DNA from: Deltaproteobacteria bacterium
Lineage (GTDB): Bacteria; Acidobacteriota; Thermoanaerobaculia; Multivoradales; JAHZIX01
Length of the DNA: 64,000 nucleotides
Assembly: GCA_022601195.1 (NCBI GenBank)
Contig: JAHZIX010000045.1
Span: 558,001-622,000, forward strand
Direction: 5' to 3'
The translations under genes were made by a program, and so were the position numbers. Below the pieces are notes generated by a model. It made no database searches, was not told where the DNA came from, and saw only the letters and a program-made list of their open reading frames with translations. How positions within the stretch are numbered: position 1 is the first letter of the stretch; every line of letters starts with the position of its first letter. Positions 26,553-34,782 of the stretch are shown here, piece by piece.

Positions 26553-28781
26553 CTAGTGGGTGGGCAGTCGTCGCTGGGAATCCTGCTTCGTGGCCAGGAA
26601 GGGGAGTGCGATCAGGGTAAGAGCACCTGCGGCCACGGTGCCGGTGACCACAGCAATGCCGAAGTTACGGGTCGGGGGGAAGCTGGAAAGGGCAAAGATG
26701 CCAAAACCGGCTCCGATGACCGCCAGGGCGGTTAGCACAGGGCCGAGGAGCTGGCGCCGTGCCTCGACCCAGGCGAGCCAGCCCGAGAGCCCTTCCCTCT
26801 CGAGTCTCCGCACCCGCAAAACGAGGTGGATCATCGAGTCGATGCCCAAGGCGATTGCGACGTTGGCGGCTGGCGAAGCGATGACATCCAGGGGGAGGCG
26901 AAGGTGACCCAGGACTCCAAAGATAAATAGCGGAACCGCCAGGAGGCTGGCTCCCATGGCGACCGCTACTCTCAGCCGTCTGGAGACGAAGCCGGCAATC
27001 AGGAAGAAGAGAACGGTCAGTCCGCCAAGGCCTGCGAGAAGACTGGACGAAACGAGTCGGGAGAGCTGCCCCTGTAGTTCGTAGAGGCCGCCCACCAAGG
27101 GGGCGTGGAGTCCGGAAGAGTCGACCATCTCGGTGAGACGACGGACGACCTCCTGGCGGCTACCGGAGCGCTGCCCTTCTCGCATGCGAAGAAATAAGAG
27201 GGCCTGGGTGCGGTCTTCGGTAACGAATCCGCGAGCGATACCGTCGAAGGCTGGCGAAGAGAGGATTGCCAGGAGCTGTTCTCGGGCCAGGAACCTGGCA
27301 AGGGGCGCTCTCTTGGCTTCTGCTAGGAGAACTGGCAGAGAAAGGGCTGTACCGACGTCCGGGTCTTGATCCGCCGCTGCTTGAATGGCCTCCAGCCGCT
27401 CCCAGTTGGCCTCCGAGTCGAGCCGCCCTCCGGCAGGGTCCTTCAACACCAGGGTCAGGGGACTGCTGCCGCCGCTTGCGTCCAGGCTCTCCAAACCTTG
27501 GCGGAGAGAGCTTCCTGCCTGGAAATAGCTCAACAGGCTTGGGTCAGTCTCGAGTCGTCCTAGGCCCAAGGTTGCCAGGGCAGCAAGGGTCGCCAATAGG
27601 GCAACCGCTAGAGGCAGTCGTTGCCTTAGCCAAGGGCGATCGGCGACGGAATCCGGGCCCTGGGAGGATCGTGGATGGTCTCTCGGCTGTCGAGCGGAAG
27701 AGAGAAAAAGGGGGTAATAGAGGTAGGCGGCTGCTAGGGCAAACACGGCACCGGTGGCACCGGCCATGCCCAGCTCCTGAAGTGGCCGGGCGCTGGTTAG
27801 GCGAAGGCTGCCAAAGCCCAAAACGGTGGTCACCATGCACCAAAAAGAAGCCGGGAAGGTGGCGCGAATGGCTCGACCACTGCGGCTTGACTCTTTGGCC
27901 GGGGAGCGTCCGCTGTGCTCAGAGTCCCCTAGGCGTTTCCAGTTTGCGTTGAGGAAAACGATGTGGGAGAGGGTCAGCACGAAGACGATCGTAGCGATAT
28001 TCGCCGTAAGCAGGCCGATGCCGCTGGAAACGCAGAGAAGGGTCGCCCCACAGGCACACAGGGAGCTCAATAAGGTGCCCGCAACGAGACTCACGGAGCG
28101 ATAGATCCAAGCGATAGCGATGCCGAAGATGAGCAACGCTGCGAGAGTGAAGGTCCGGAGGTCTTTGCCCAGCTGCCGACGGATCATCTCGATGACGTAG
28201 GGAACGCCCGAGATCTGGAGTTCCCACATTTCTGAGCTGCTCTGAGAGCTGGCGAGAGCCGTTTCGATTTGGGCTACTAGCTCGCTGGAGCTGGCCTCCT
28301 CGATTTGCAGCAGGAGGGTGCTGCTGTGGGTTTCGAGGGCTATTTCGGACGTGGCTGAGGAGTCGGCCACTCTTGGCTTAGATTCGGGACCAGAAAGTAG
28401 TAGACGACTCCAAAGAGGGCTCTCGGCAGCGGCTTCCGGGCTCGAAGGCCCTGACGTCAGGCTGTAAACCTTGGCAACTCCGGGAACCTCTGCCAACTCC
28501 GTGGAGAGCACCTGTACCCGCTCCAGATAGGAGGCCCTGGACATCGTCCCCTCCGCTTGGATCAGGATCTGTGAGGATGACGGGAAGATCTCTTCTATTT
28601 TTTCCGTGGCTTCTAGCTGGGGATCAGTGGAAGAGAAGAAGAAGTCGCTTTCGACGGTGGGTGTTAGGTCTACTCGAAGGGCCACCCCTGTCAACAGAAG
28701 AGCGGCAAAGCAGACAGCAGCGATTTGGCGTATCGACCCTGGGACGCGGATCTGCGCATTCTCTTTCTTGTCATCAGCCAT
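26553..28781 (-). CDS. MMPL/RND-family exporter
   Basis: 742 residues with the doubled RND layout. A membrane segment at about 17-36 precedes a large extracytoplasmic loop and five membrane segments, then the pattern repeats (segment near 390, loop, five segments). Length fits MMPL/HpnN-like carriers rather than the 1,000-residue drug pumps. Such proteins move lipids or hydrophobic molecules using the proton gradient. No periplasmic adaptor or outer-membrane partner gene is adjacent. The start is ATG. It lies 198 bp upstream of the V4R-like gene and may be a separate unit. Confidence 0.88.
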   Translation of the reverse strand: MADDKKENAQIRVPGSIRQIAAVCFAALLLTGVALRVDLTPTVESDFFFSSTDPQLEATEKIEEIFPSSSQILIQAEGTMSRASYLERVQVLSTELAEVPGVAKVYSLTSGPSSPEAAAESPLWSRLLLSGPESKPRVADSSATSEIALETHSSTLLLQIEEASSSELVAQIETALASSQSSSEMWELQISGVPYVIEMIRRQLGKDLRTFTLAALLIFGIAIAWIYRSVSLVAGTLLSSLCACGATLLCVSSGIGLLTANIATIVFVLTLSHIVFLNANWKRLGDSEHSGRSPAKESSRSGRAIRATFPASFWCMVTTVLGFGSLRLTSARPLQELGMAGATGAVFALAAAYLYYPLFLSSARQPRDHPRSSQGPDSVADRPWLRQRLPLAVALLATLAALATLGLGRLETDPSLLSYFQAGSSLRQGLESLDASGGSSPLTLVLKDPAGGRLDSEANWERLEAIQAAADQDPDVGTALSLPVLLAEAKRAPLARFLAREQLLAILSSPAFDGIARGFVTEDRTQALLFLRMREGQRSGSRQEVVRRLTEMVDSSGLHAPLVGGLYELQGQLSRLVSSSLLAGLGGLTVLFFLIAGFVSRRLRVAVAMGASLLAVPLFIFGVLGHLRLPLDVIASPAANVAIALGIDSMIHLVLRVRRLEREGLSGWLAWVEARRQLLGPVLTALAVIGAGFGIFALSSFPPTRNFGIAVVTGTVAAGALTLIALPFLATKQDSQRRLPTH

Positions 28782-29078
28782 GAACTTCGATCTTCCTTTT
28801 CAGCGCCATTCCAGGGGGCAGGGTCGACGGGCCGTCGTTTCTCGGCAGGGCCCCCGGCATGCTTCCAGGCAGAGGTTCTCTTGCCGTCTTACGGAAAAAC
28901 GCTGGGGAGCGCTCATTCTTTCCCCATTCCGGTGCTCGGCTGCCACAATAGCTTTCCCAAGCCCTGCCTCATGCTAAAATTCCTCCAGGTTCAACAAAAA
29001 ACACACCGGAGCCAAGGCGTCGAGATGATTCTAAGGTGTTCCGGAGGCGAAGCTTCTTTTTGGTGGGGTTAGAGTGCC

Positions 29079-30002
29079 TTGAATTGTTCTGAACACCCGG
29101 ATGCCAAGGCTCCCTTTCGCTGCGAGAGCTGTCAACGCTTGCTGTGCGATGCCTGTATCGATGAGGGCCACGCCTTACAACTGTGTTCCCACTGCGGCGA
29201 GCGAGCCTTGCCGGTTTCCGGCGCGCCGCCCACTTCTCTACGAGAGCAGAGGAAGCAACAGGTTCTCGATCGCCCTTACAGCCTCAAAGAGGCATTCCTC
29301 TACCCTTTCCGGGGCCTCGGCGCCTACGTTTTTGTGGCCGCGTTGTTGAGTTTCGGTCTAGCCAACTTCGTCTTGATGTACAGCATCTTTTTTATTCTCA
29401 CTCTGGTTTTCTACATCTTTTTCTTGGCATTCATGGCCAGCTTCCAGTTCAAGATCGTGCGCACTTCGGCAGATGGCGATGATGAGCTGCCGGATTGGCC
29501 GGATTTTTCGGATCTTTGGGAACGTCTTTCCGACCTCCTTGCGGTGGTTGCGATCTGGCTGCTGCGCTATTCGCTGGTTTTCGTTCTGGTATTGGCGGTG
29601 GGCCTCGAGAGGCTTCTGGAGGTCGCCATGCGTCCTCACCAGATCTGGTTCTGGGCCGCTCTGGCGATTTGTCTTTGGCTGGGTTCGGCTCTCTCGGTGA
29701 TGGCCAAGGGGGCAGCTGGAACCTACGATCGCATCGACCTGATCCAGCTACATTTGCACTACAAGGGATTTCGTGGTGCCGGTGCCGATGCCGTCACGAC
29801 GACGAATCTGGTGTTTGGGGTCGAGGCCCTGTTGCTGATTCTGTCGGCGGTCTTGTCCCAAGGTATTCCAGTTTTGGGTTCTCTGATCGCCGGTGTTTTG
29901 TCCGTCTATTGGTTTTTGACCGGCCCCCACCTCATTGGTGTGTTGTTCCGTCGCCATCGACGCCTCATGGACGATCTCTACATAGAACGACTAGTGGACT
30001 AG
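29079..30002 (+). CDS. Membrane protein with N-terminal B-box-like zinc finger
   Basis: 307 residues from a TTG; an in-frame stop 7 nt upstream excludes a longer form. The N-terminal 45 residues hold a B-box-type ligand series (CSEHPDAKAPFRCESC, CDACIDEGHALQLCSHC) that should bind zinc. A Pro/Arg linker leads to about five or six membrane segments with the broad pattern of Yip1-type proteins. B-box plus Yip1 or rhomboid combinations are seen in Acidobacteriota and other environmental phyla. The partner and role are unknown. Confidence 0.72.
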   Translation: MNCSEHPDAKAPFRCESCQRLLCDACIDEGHALQLCSHCGERALPVSGAPPTSLREQRKQQVLDRPYSLKEAFLYPFRGLGAYVFVAALLSFGLANFVLMYSIFFILTLVFYIFFLAFMASFQFKIVRTSADGDDELPDWPDFSDLWERLSDLLAVVAIWLLRYSLVFVLVLAVGLERLLEVAMRPHQIWFWAALAICLWLGSALSVMAKGAAGTYDRIDLIQLHLHYKGFRGAGADAVTTTNLVFGVEALLLILSAVLSQGIPVLGSLIAGVLSVYWFLTGPHLIGVLFRRHRRLMDDLYIERLVD

Positions 30003-30050
30003 AGGCTGTTGGGAAGGGAGCAGAAGGAGTCTCTCGGTCGTTCGGCGAAA

Positions 30051-30458
30051 TTAGTCGAGCACGTATTCCGACTCGACAAACTCCTCGTCGTCGAGGGCCT
30101 CTTCTCCGACTTCTTCACCGAATAGGATGTCGAGCTCTCTCATGGCTTCCTCGAGCTGGGGATCTACGGGGATTTCCAGTTCCTTGCCCGGTGGGGAGGT
30201 AGCATCAAGAAAAATGCCGGCAGCGGTTTCCTGGACGAAGTGGACGGTGGCCTCATGGGCGAGATCGAAGGCGAGGGTGGTGGTTAGGACGAGGCCGGCA
30301 GCGACCATCAGGGACCGCTTCAAAGCGTTGTCGTTTGTTCCGTGGGACGGTTGTGGCTGGTCGTCGGCGGCTAGCTTGCCCTCTCGCCGACAAAGAACAC
30401 AGCCTTCGGAAACCGAGGCGTCGTAGTGTAAACCGTGCTTCTCGCACCGGGTCGCCAT
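30051..30458 (-). CDS. Small membrane protein with zinc-ribbon-like N-terminus
   Basis: 135 residues. The N-terminus has CEKHGLHYDASVSEGCVLC, a possible treble-Cys/His zinc site. One membrane segment (about 50-66) follows, then a very acidic tail ending in repeated Glu/Asp (EEVGEEALDDEEFVE). GGAGA lies about 10 nt before the ATG. No family is recognised. It is convergent with the B-box membrane gene, and both carry N-terminal cysteine motifs. Confidence 0.65.
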   Translation of the reverse strand: MATRCEKHGLHYDASVSEGCVLCRREGKLAADDQPQPSHGTNDNALKRSLMVAAGLVLTTTLAFDLAHEATVHFVQETAAGIFLDATSPPGKELEIPVDPQLEEAMRELDILFGEEVGEEALDDEEFVESEYVLD

Positions 30459-30650
30459 AGCTTTTCTGTCTCCGTTGTAGCAGTTCGAGGCTACGTCAGG
30501 CTAACATACAGCTGCCTGCCCGAGCCGGAAGGTCGCGTTCCAGGCTCCAAGAGTCATCGCCCATCCCGCCGCCGGAGAGATTCGGTGGGTATTTGCCATA
30601 AGAGCCGGATGGTCCGTCCGTAGGCGATTCCAAATTTGTCTGGAGGTCTT

Positions 30651-33600
30651 TTGAGTCGAAAAATGCTCATCAACGCGCGCCATGCCGACGAGCTGCGCCT
30701 TGCCATCGTCGACGATGGCACCCTAGAAGCTTATGAGGTAGAGGCCGCAGAATCCGGAATGGCCCGAGGCAATATCTATCGAGGTGTTGTCGCCAAGGTC
30801 GAATCCAGTCTCAATGCCGCTTTCATCGACTATGGCGCCGAGCGCCACGGCTTTCTTCCCGGAGACGATATCGTCCCCGAGGCCTATCATCGCAAGCCTC
30901 CGGAAGGAGCTGGTCGACATCCCCAAATAGCCACTGTTCTAGAGCGGGGCAAACCGATCCTGGTCCAAGTCACCAAAGAGGCGGTGGGCCAGAAAGGTGC
31001 TGCCCTCACCACCAGCCTGAGTTTGGCGGGTAGATACTTGGTTCTGACGCCCCACGACGATACCCGGGGTATCTCTCGCAAGGTCGAGGACGACCAAGCT
31101 CGTAAGAAGCTTCGGGAGCAGCTCAAGAGCCTCAACATTCCCGACGATTTCGGTGTGATCGCGCGTACCAACGCGCTGGATCAGAACAAGACGAACCTGA
31201 ATCGAGACTTTAACGCCCTGATGCGTTTGTGGAAGCGGGTCGGTTCGGAGTCCCGGGTCGGCCGCGGACCGCGGCTGCTCTACAGTGACCAAGATTTGGT
31301 CCTCCAGGCACTGCGGGATTTCCTCGACACCTCCATTCAGGAAGTTCTGGTGGATGACGATGAGGTATTCCGCAAGGCCGAAGAATATATGCGGGCTTTC
31401 ATGCCTCGGGCCAAGACGGAGCTGGTGCGATATGACGAACGCATCCCTCTATTCGCCCGGTTTCACTTGGACGAGCAAATCGAACGTATTTATGACCGAA
31501 AGGTCTCTTTGCCCAGCGGTGGGTCCATCGTTATCGACGGCACCGAAGCGCTGACCGCGATCGATGTCAATTCCGGCAAGACCAGGGGCGGCACGAGCCA
31601 CGAAGACACGGTGTTGAAAACCAACCTGGAGGCTGCGGAAGAGGTCGCTCGCCAGCTGCGGTTGCGAGATATCGGTGGTCTGTTGGTAGTGGACTTTATC
31701 GATATGCGCAAGAGAGGGAATCACCGCAAGGTGGAAAAAACTCTTCGCACTGCGATGAAGGTGGATCGAGCGCGGATATCTGTGGGCCGGATTAGCGACA
31801 ATGGCTTGCTAGAGATCAACCGCCAGCGCATCAAGCAAGAGTTGCAGTTGCGGACCCACCGAGACTGTCCTACTTGCGGAGGGGCTGGAATTATTGCCAG
31901 TCCCGAGTCTGTCGCCCTAGGGTTGGTGCGCCGAATCGAAGCGCGAGCCGCAGCGGGAGATCTCAAAGCAGTGAGGATTGCCCTGCACCCGGAATTAGCG
32001 GATGGTTTTCAAAATAGCCGTCGTCAGGATCTGGCAGCCTTGGAGCAAGAATTCGATATCAAGATCGAGATTATTGCTGCCCCCCACCTTCACCGCTCCG
32101 ATGAAATGGTCGAGTGGAAACGGCGCAACCTGCGGCGTACCGAACCGGAGCTGGCTCCGAAAGCACCCATTGCCGCCCTGACGGCCTCCGATCTGATGTC
32201 GCCCAAGGGGGGGGACCCAAAACCTCGCCGCGGTCGAAAGCCGCGGAAGCCGCCGGTCCAGGAAGAGGCACCAACGGAGTCCGTGGAAGCCAGCGAAGCG
32301 GAAGAGCGGGGGGAGCGTCGCCCTCGCCGCCGCCGTCGCGGCGGTCGCCGTCGCCGGAGGCCAGAAGGAGATGCACAGGTCACGGGGCAAGATGGCGAGG
32401 CGACTCCAGCTCAAGCCGGATCCGCCAGGTCCCAGCCAACCCAGGGCCAATCAGCCCAGGGCCAACCAACCCAGGGCCAGCGGGCCGCTGACTCGCCGGA
32501 CCGTGCCGAGGCTCAACGAACCGGAAAAGGTCCGGAAGACGGTCGCCCAGAGGGTGCTCAGCCCCGGAAGCGCCGTCCTCGTCGTCGCCGTTCTCGTGGC
32601 CGACGAGGTGGTGAAGGCTCCGAGAGCCGGACATTCCAGGGCAACGGCAATGAAGCCAAGCCGTCACCCGGTGGAAAACCCGTTGGCCCCGATTCCGACC
32701 GGCAGCCAGCAAACCTACCGCCACCACCTCCGCGAGTCGCGAGAAGTTGGGGGCCCGGTGGCAAGTGGCCAGGACCTCCGGCAGTTCCACCTATTCAAGG
32801 GGCGACCGCCCCGGGTCCGCCGATCGTCCCGGGTCCGCCAATCGTAGCGGGTCCACCGATCGTCTCGGGTCCGCCGATCGCCCCGGGTCCACCGATCGTC
32901 TCGGGTCCGCCGGTCGTCTCGGATCCGCCGGTTGGATCTGGTCCACCGGCAGGTTCGGACCCGTCACCTGGTGCTAGCGAGGCTAGCCCTCCCGCGCCTC
33001 GTCGCCGCCGTTCCAAGGCAGCTTCAGAGACGCCTGAGGCCACCGGGGCGTCCGTGGAGACTCCTACAGCTGCCCCTCGTCGTCGCAGCCGGTCGAAGGC
33101 TGCTGCTGAGGGCAACGCGGTGCCTGAGGTGTCCGTGGAAGCCCCTTCAGCTGCTCCCCGTCGTCGTAGCCGATCGAAGGCTGCTTCGGAGAGCGGTGAG
33201 GCGACGGGTGCACCCGAGGCGACTCCTTCGGCTGCTCCCCGTCGTCGTAGCCGATCGAAGGCTGCTTCGGAGGGCAGCGCTGCGCCCGAGGCGTCCGTGG
33301 AGGCTCCTTCAGCTCCCCCTCGCCGTCGTAGCCGATCGAAAGCTGCGACGGAGGCGTCAGAGACGCCAGGTGCATCCGCGGAGGCTCCTTCAGCTGCCCC
33401 TCGTCGTCGTAGCCGATCGAAAGCTGCGACGGAGGCCAGCGAAGCGACCGGTGGGGAGACCCCCTCGCCGGCCCCTCGTCGACGCAGTCGCTCAAAAGCT
33501 TCCTCAGAAGCAACGGCCCCAGCGGAAACTTCAAAGGAATCTTCCCCAAAGAAGGAGGGGGCCTCGAAGTCGTCACGGGCCAAGGCGAGCCCTGCAGCGG

Positions 33601-33725
33601 CGCCTCCAGAGCCGGTACCTCCAGTTCCGGCTTCTCCAGCATCGGCTCCGGCGGCTCCAAGCCCACCGAAGCCGGAAGCGAGCCGGCCTTCGGGCTGGCC
33701 ACCCTTGCCCGGTAGCAGCGACTAA
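30651..33725 (+). CDS. rne: Ribonuclease E/G with long repetitive C-terminal tail
   Basis: About 1,024 residues. The TTG at 30651 is preferred: GGAGG is 4 nt upstream and the protein then begins SRKMLINA, like E. coli Rne. Catalytic domain: S1 region at about 35-120 (RGNIYRGVVAKVESSLNAAF), magnesium ligands Asp305 (TAIDVNSG) and Asp348 (VVDFIDM), and Zn-link Cys406/Cys409 (CPTC), all matching E. coli Asp303, Asp346, Cys404 and Cys407. From about 520 the tail is disordered: two Arg-rich blocks, Gln/Gly repeats, eight GPPIV-like hexads and seven PRRRSRSK repeats. It processes and decays RNA, and the tail probably binds RNA or degradosome partners. Confidence 0.95.
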   Translation: MSRKMLINARHADELRLAIVDDGTLEAYEVEAAESGMARGNIYRGVVAKVESSLNAAFIDYGAERHGFLPGDDIVPEAYHRKPPEGAGRHPQIATVLERGKPILVQVTKEAVGQKGAALTTSLSLAGRYLVLTPHDDTRGISRKVEDDQARKKLREQLKSLNIPDDFGVIARTNALDQNKTNLNRDFNALMRLWKRVGSESRVGRGPRLLYSDQDLVLQALRDFLDTSIQEVLVDDDEVFRKAEEYMRAFMPRAKTELVRYDERIPLFARFHLDEQIERIYDRKVSLPSGGSIVIDGTEALTAIDVNSGKTRGGTSHEDTVLKTNLEAAEEVARQLRLRDIGGLLVVDFIDMRKRGNHRKVEKTLRTAMKVDRARISVGRISDNGLLEINRQRIKQELQLRTHRDCPTCGGAGIIASPESVALGLVRRIEARAAAGDLKAVRIALHPELADGFQNSRRQDLAALEQEFDIKIEIIAAPHLHRSDEMVEWKRRNLRRTEPELAPKAPIAALTASDLMSPKGGDPKPRRGRKPRKPPVQEEAPTESVEASEAEERGERRPRRRRRGGRRRRRPEGDAQVTGQDGEATPAQAGSARSQPTQGQSAQGQPTQGQRAADSPDRAEAQRTGKGPEDGRPEGAQPRKRRPRRRRSRGRRGGEGSESRTFQGNGNEAKPSPGGKPVGPDSDRQPANLPPPPPRVARSWGPGGKWPGPPAVPPIQGATAPGPPIVPGPPIVAGPPIVSGPPIAPGPPIVSGPPVVSDPPVGSGPPAGSDPSPGASEASPPAPRRRRSKAASETPEATGASVETPTAAPRRRSRSKAAAEGNAVPEVSVEAPSAAPRRRSRSKAASESGEATGAPEATPSAAPRRRSRSKAASEGSAAPEASVEAPSAPPRRRSRSKAATEASETPGASAEAPSAAPRRRSRSKAATEASEATGGETPSPAPRRRSRSKASSEATAPAETSKESSPKKEGASKSSRAKASPAAAPPEPVPPVPASPASAPAAPSPPKPEASRPSGWPPLPGSSD
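32814..32957 (+). repeat. Tandem 18-bp repeat coding GPP-I/V hexads in the RNase E tail
   Basis: Eight consecutive 18-bp units code for variants of GPPIVS (GPPIVP, GPPIVA, GPPIVS, GPPIAP and so on, decaying to GPPAGS). The unit is kept in frame. The last units have drifted, which is usual for slippage-derived repeats. Confidence 0.85.
32994..33503 (+). repeat. Seven PRRRSRSKA repeats in the RNase E tail
   Basis: A motif of about 10-11 residues (APRRRSRSKAA and variants) recurs seven times at spacings of roughly 25 residues, separated by Ala/Glu/Pro-rich linkers of similar composition. DNA conservation is high in the Arg blocks, which points to duplication by recombination. Confidence 0.85.
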
Positions 33726-33739
33726 CCCACGAGGGCGTT

Positions 33740-34363
33740 GTGGCCTACCGAGTCGTCGAGGAGTATTACCGTCAGGAGCATTTTGATTTTTTTCGCTCCT
33801 ATCGGGATCCCTTCTACTCCTTGACGTTTTCGCTAGATATGACGGTCCTCAAAGCTTTTGTGGAGGAGCGGGGGTACTCCACCTATCTGAACCTTTGCTA
33901 TTTCTTTGCCAAGGGTATGCAGGAGGTGGAGGACTTTCGGTATCGACTGCTGGACGGCAAGATCATTCTCTACGATCATCTCCACGTCGGCATGACCTTG
34001 CCAGCGGAAAAGGGCCGATTTCGCTTCGGCTATTTCCGCTGGCACCCGGATGTGGATGTCTTCAATCGTCAGTCGGAGCAGAATAGGCCAGGAGTTGGGG
34101 GTAGTGAGAGCCTCCTCCAGGAGGAGGAGCAAAAGGACTACATCTATTTCACGGCCTTGCCAAAAGTTCCATTTACCAGCTTCACCCACGCTTCGGATGA
34201 ACCAATGGAAGGGGCGCCGCGGGTCGCCTTCGGTCAATTCTCTCATCTAGATGGTCGGCTCCAGGTGCCCGTGGGTTTGCAGGTGAATCATGCTTTCATC
34301 GACGGTGCCGCTGTCGGCGAGTTGGTAGAGCGTGTCCAACGGCATTTCGATGAGCCTAGCTAG
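33740..34363 (+). CDS. Chloramphenicol acetyltransferase-fold acyltransferase
   Basis: 207 residues from a GTG, preceded by GAGGG. The fold marker VNHAFIDGAAVGE contains the catalytic His184 and the structural Asp, as in CAT (H-H-A-x-x-D-G). The first His of the usual HH pair is Asn here. Earlier motifs also fit CAT (FRSYRDPFYSLTF near 20-30, VPFTSFTHAS near 140). It should transfer an acyl group from acyl-CoA, but chloramphenicol need not be the acceptor. It follows RNase E by 14 bp and may be cotranscribed. Confidence 0.82.
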   Translation: MAYRVVEEYYRQEHFDFFRSYRDPFYSLTFSLDMTVLKAFVEERGYSTYLNLCYFFAKGMQEVEDFRYRLLDGKIILYDHLHVGMTLPAEKGRFRFGYFRWHPDVDVFNRQSEQNRPGVGGSESLLQEEEQKDYIYFTALPKVPFTSFTHASDEPMEGAPRVAFGQFSHLDGRLQVPVGLQVNHAFIDGAAVGELVERVQRHFDEPS

Positions 34364-34407
34364 CCCTCGCTGGCTCCCGATGAGCTCGGTGAGAAGGAAG
34401 GGGCACT

Positions 34408-34782
34408 GTGGCCGTCACTAGGAAGGTTGGGAAAGGTGCAGAATCTGATTCTTACTCGCGAATCTATGCCGTCGTAGGTCAAATCCCTGTGGGTTTTGTC
34501 GCCACTTATGGCCAGGTAGCAGCCCTCGCCGGCTTACCTGGCCATGCCCGCCAGGTGGGGTATGCCCTTCACGCACTCCCGAAGGGTCACAATGTTCCTT
34601 GGCAAAGGGTCATCAACGCCCGCGGAGAGGTCAGCCTTCGATCCGAGGCTGGCTACGAGCACTATCAAAGGCATTTACTGGAAGAAGAGGGAGTGACCTT
34701 CGACCCTCGTGGCAGAGTTGATTTCAAGCGCTATCGCTGGGAGCCGGAAGAGGGGCAATTGGAAGGGTTAGAGAGTCTCTGA
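34408..34782 (+). CDS. Alkyltransferase-like protein (MGMT fold, no catalytic Cys)
   Basis: 124 residues from a GTG with GGAAGGGG upstream. The fold of the O6-alkylguanine transferase C-terminal domain is plain (GQIPVGFVATYGQVAALAGLP, ARQVGYAL, VPWQRVIN). The reactive cysteine of PCHRV is replaced by Trp65 (PWQR). This is the hallmark of ATL proteins, which flag O6-alkylguanine for nucleotide excision repair rather than repairing it. It overlaps the convergent recQ gene by 15 bp. Confidence 0.92.
   Translation: MAVTRKVGKGAESDSYSRIYAVVGQIPVGFVATYGQVAALAGLPGHARQVGYALHALPKGHNVPWQRVINARGEVSLRSEAGYEHYQRHLLEEEGVTFDPRGRVDFKRYRWEPEEGQLEGLESL

Noticed and set aside
32814..33503. Regular repeats considered as a CRISPR array
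   Set aside because: Unit lengths are multiples of three, spacers are not unique and the repeats encode in-frame protein motifs.
32795..33786. Two long frames (284 and 262 codons) in the RNase E tail
   Set aside because: They arise from the repeats that code the low-complexity tail in another frame or strand; the RNase frame continues through with the expected motifs upstream.
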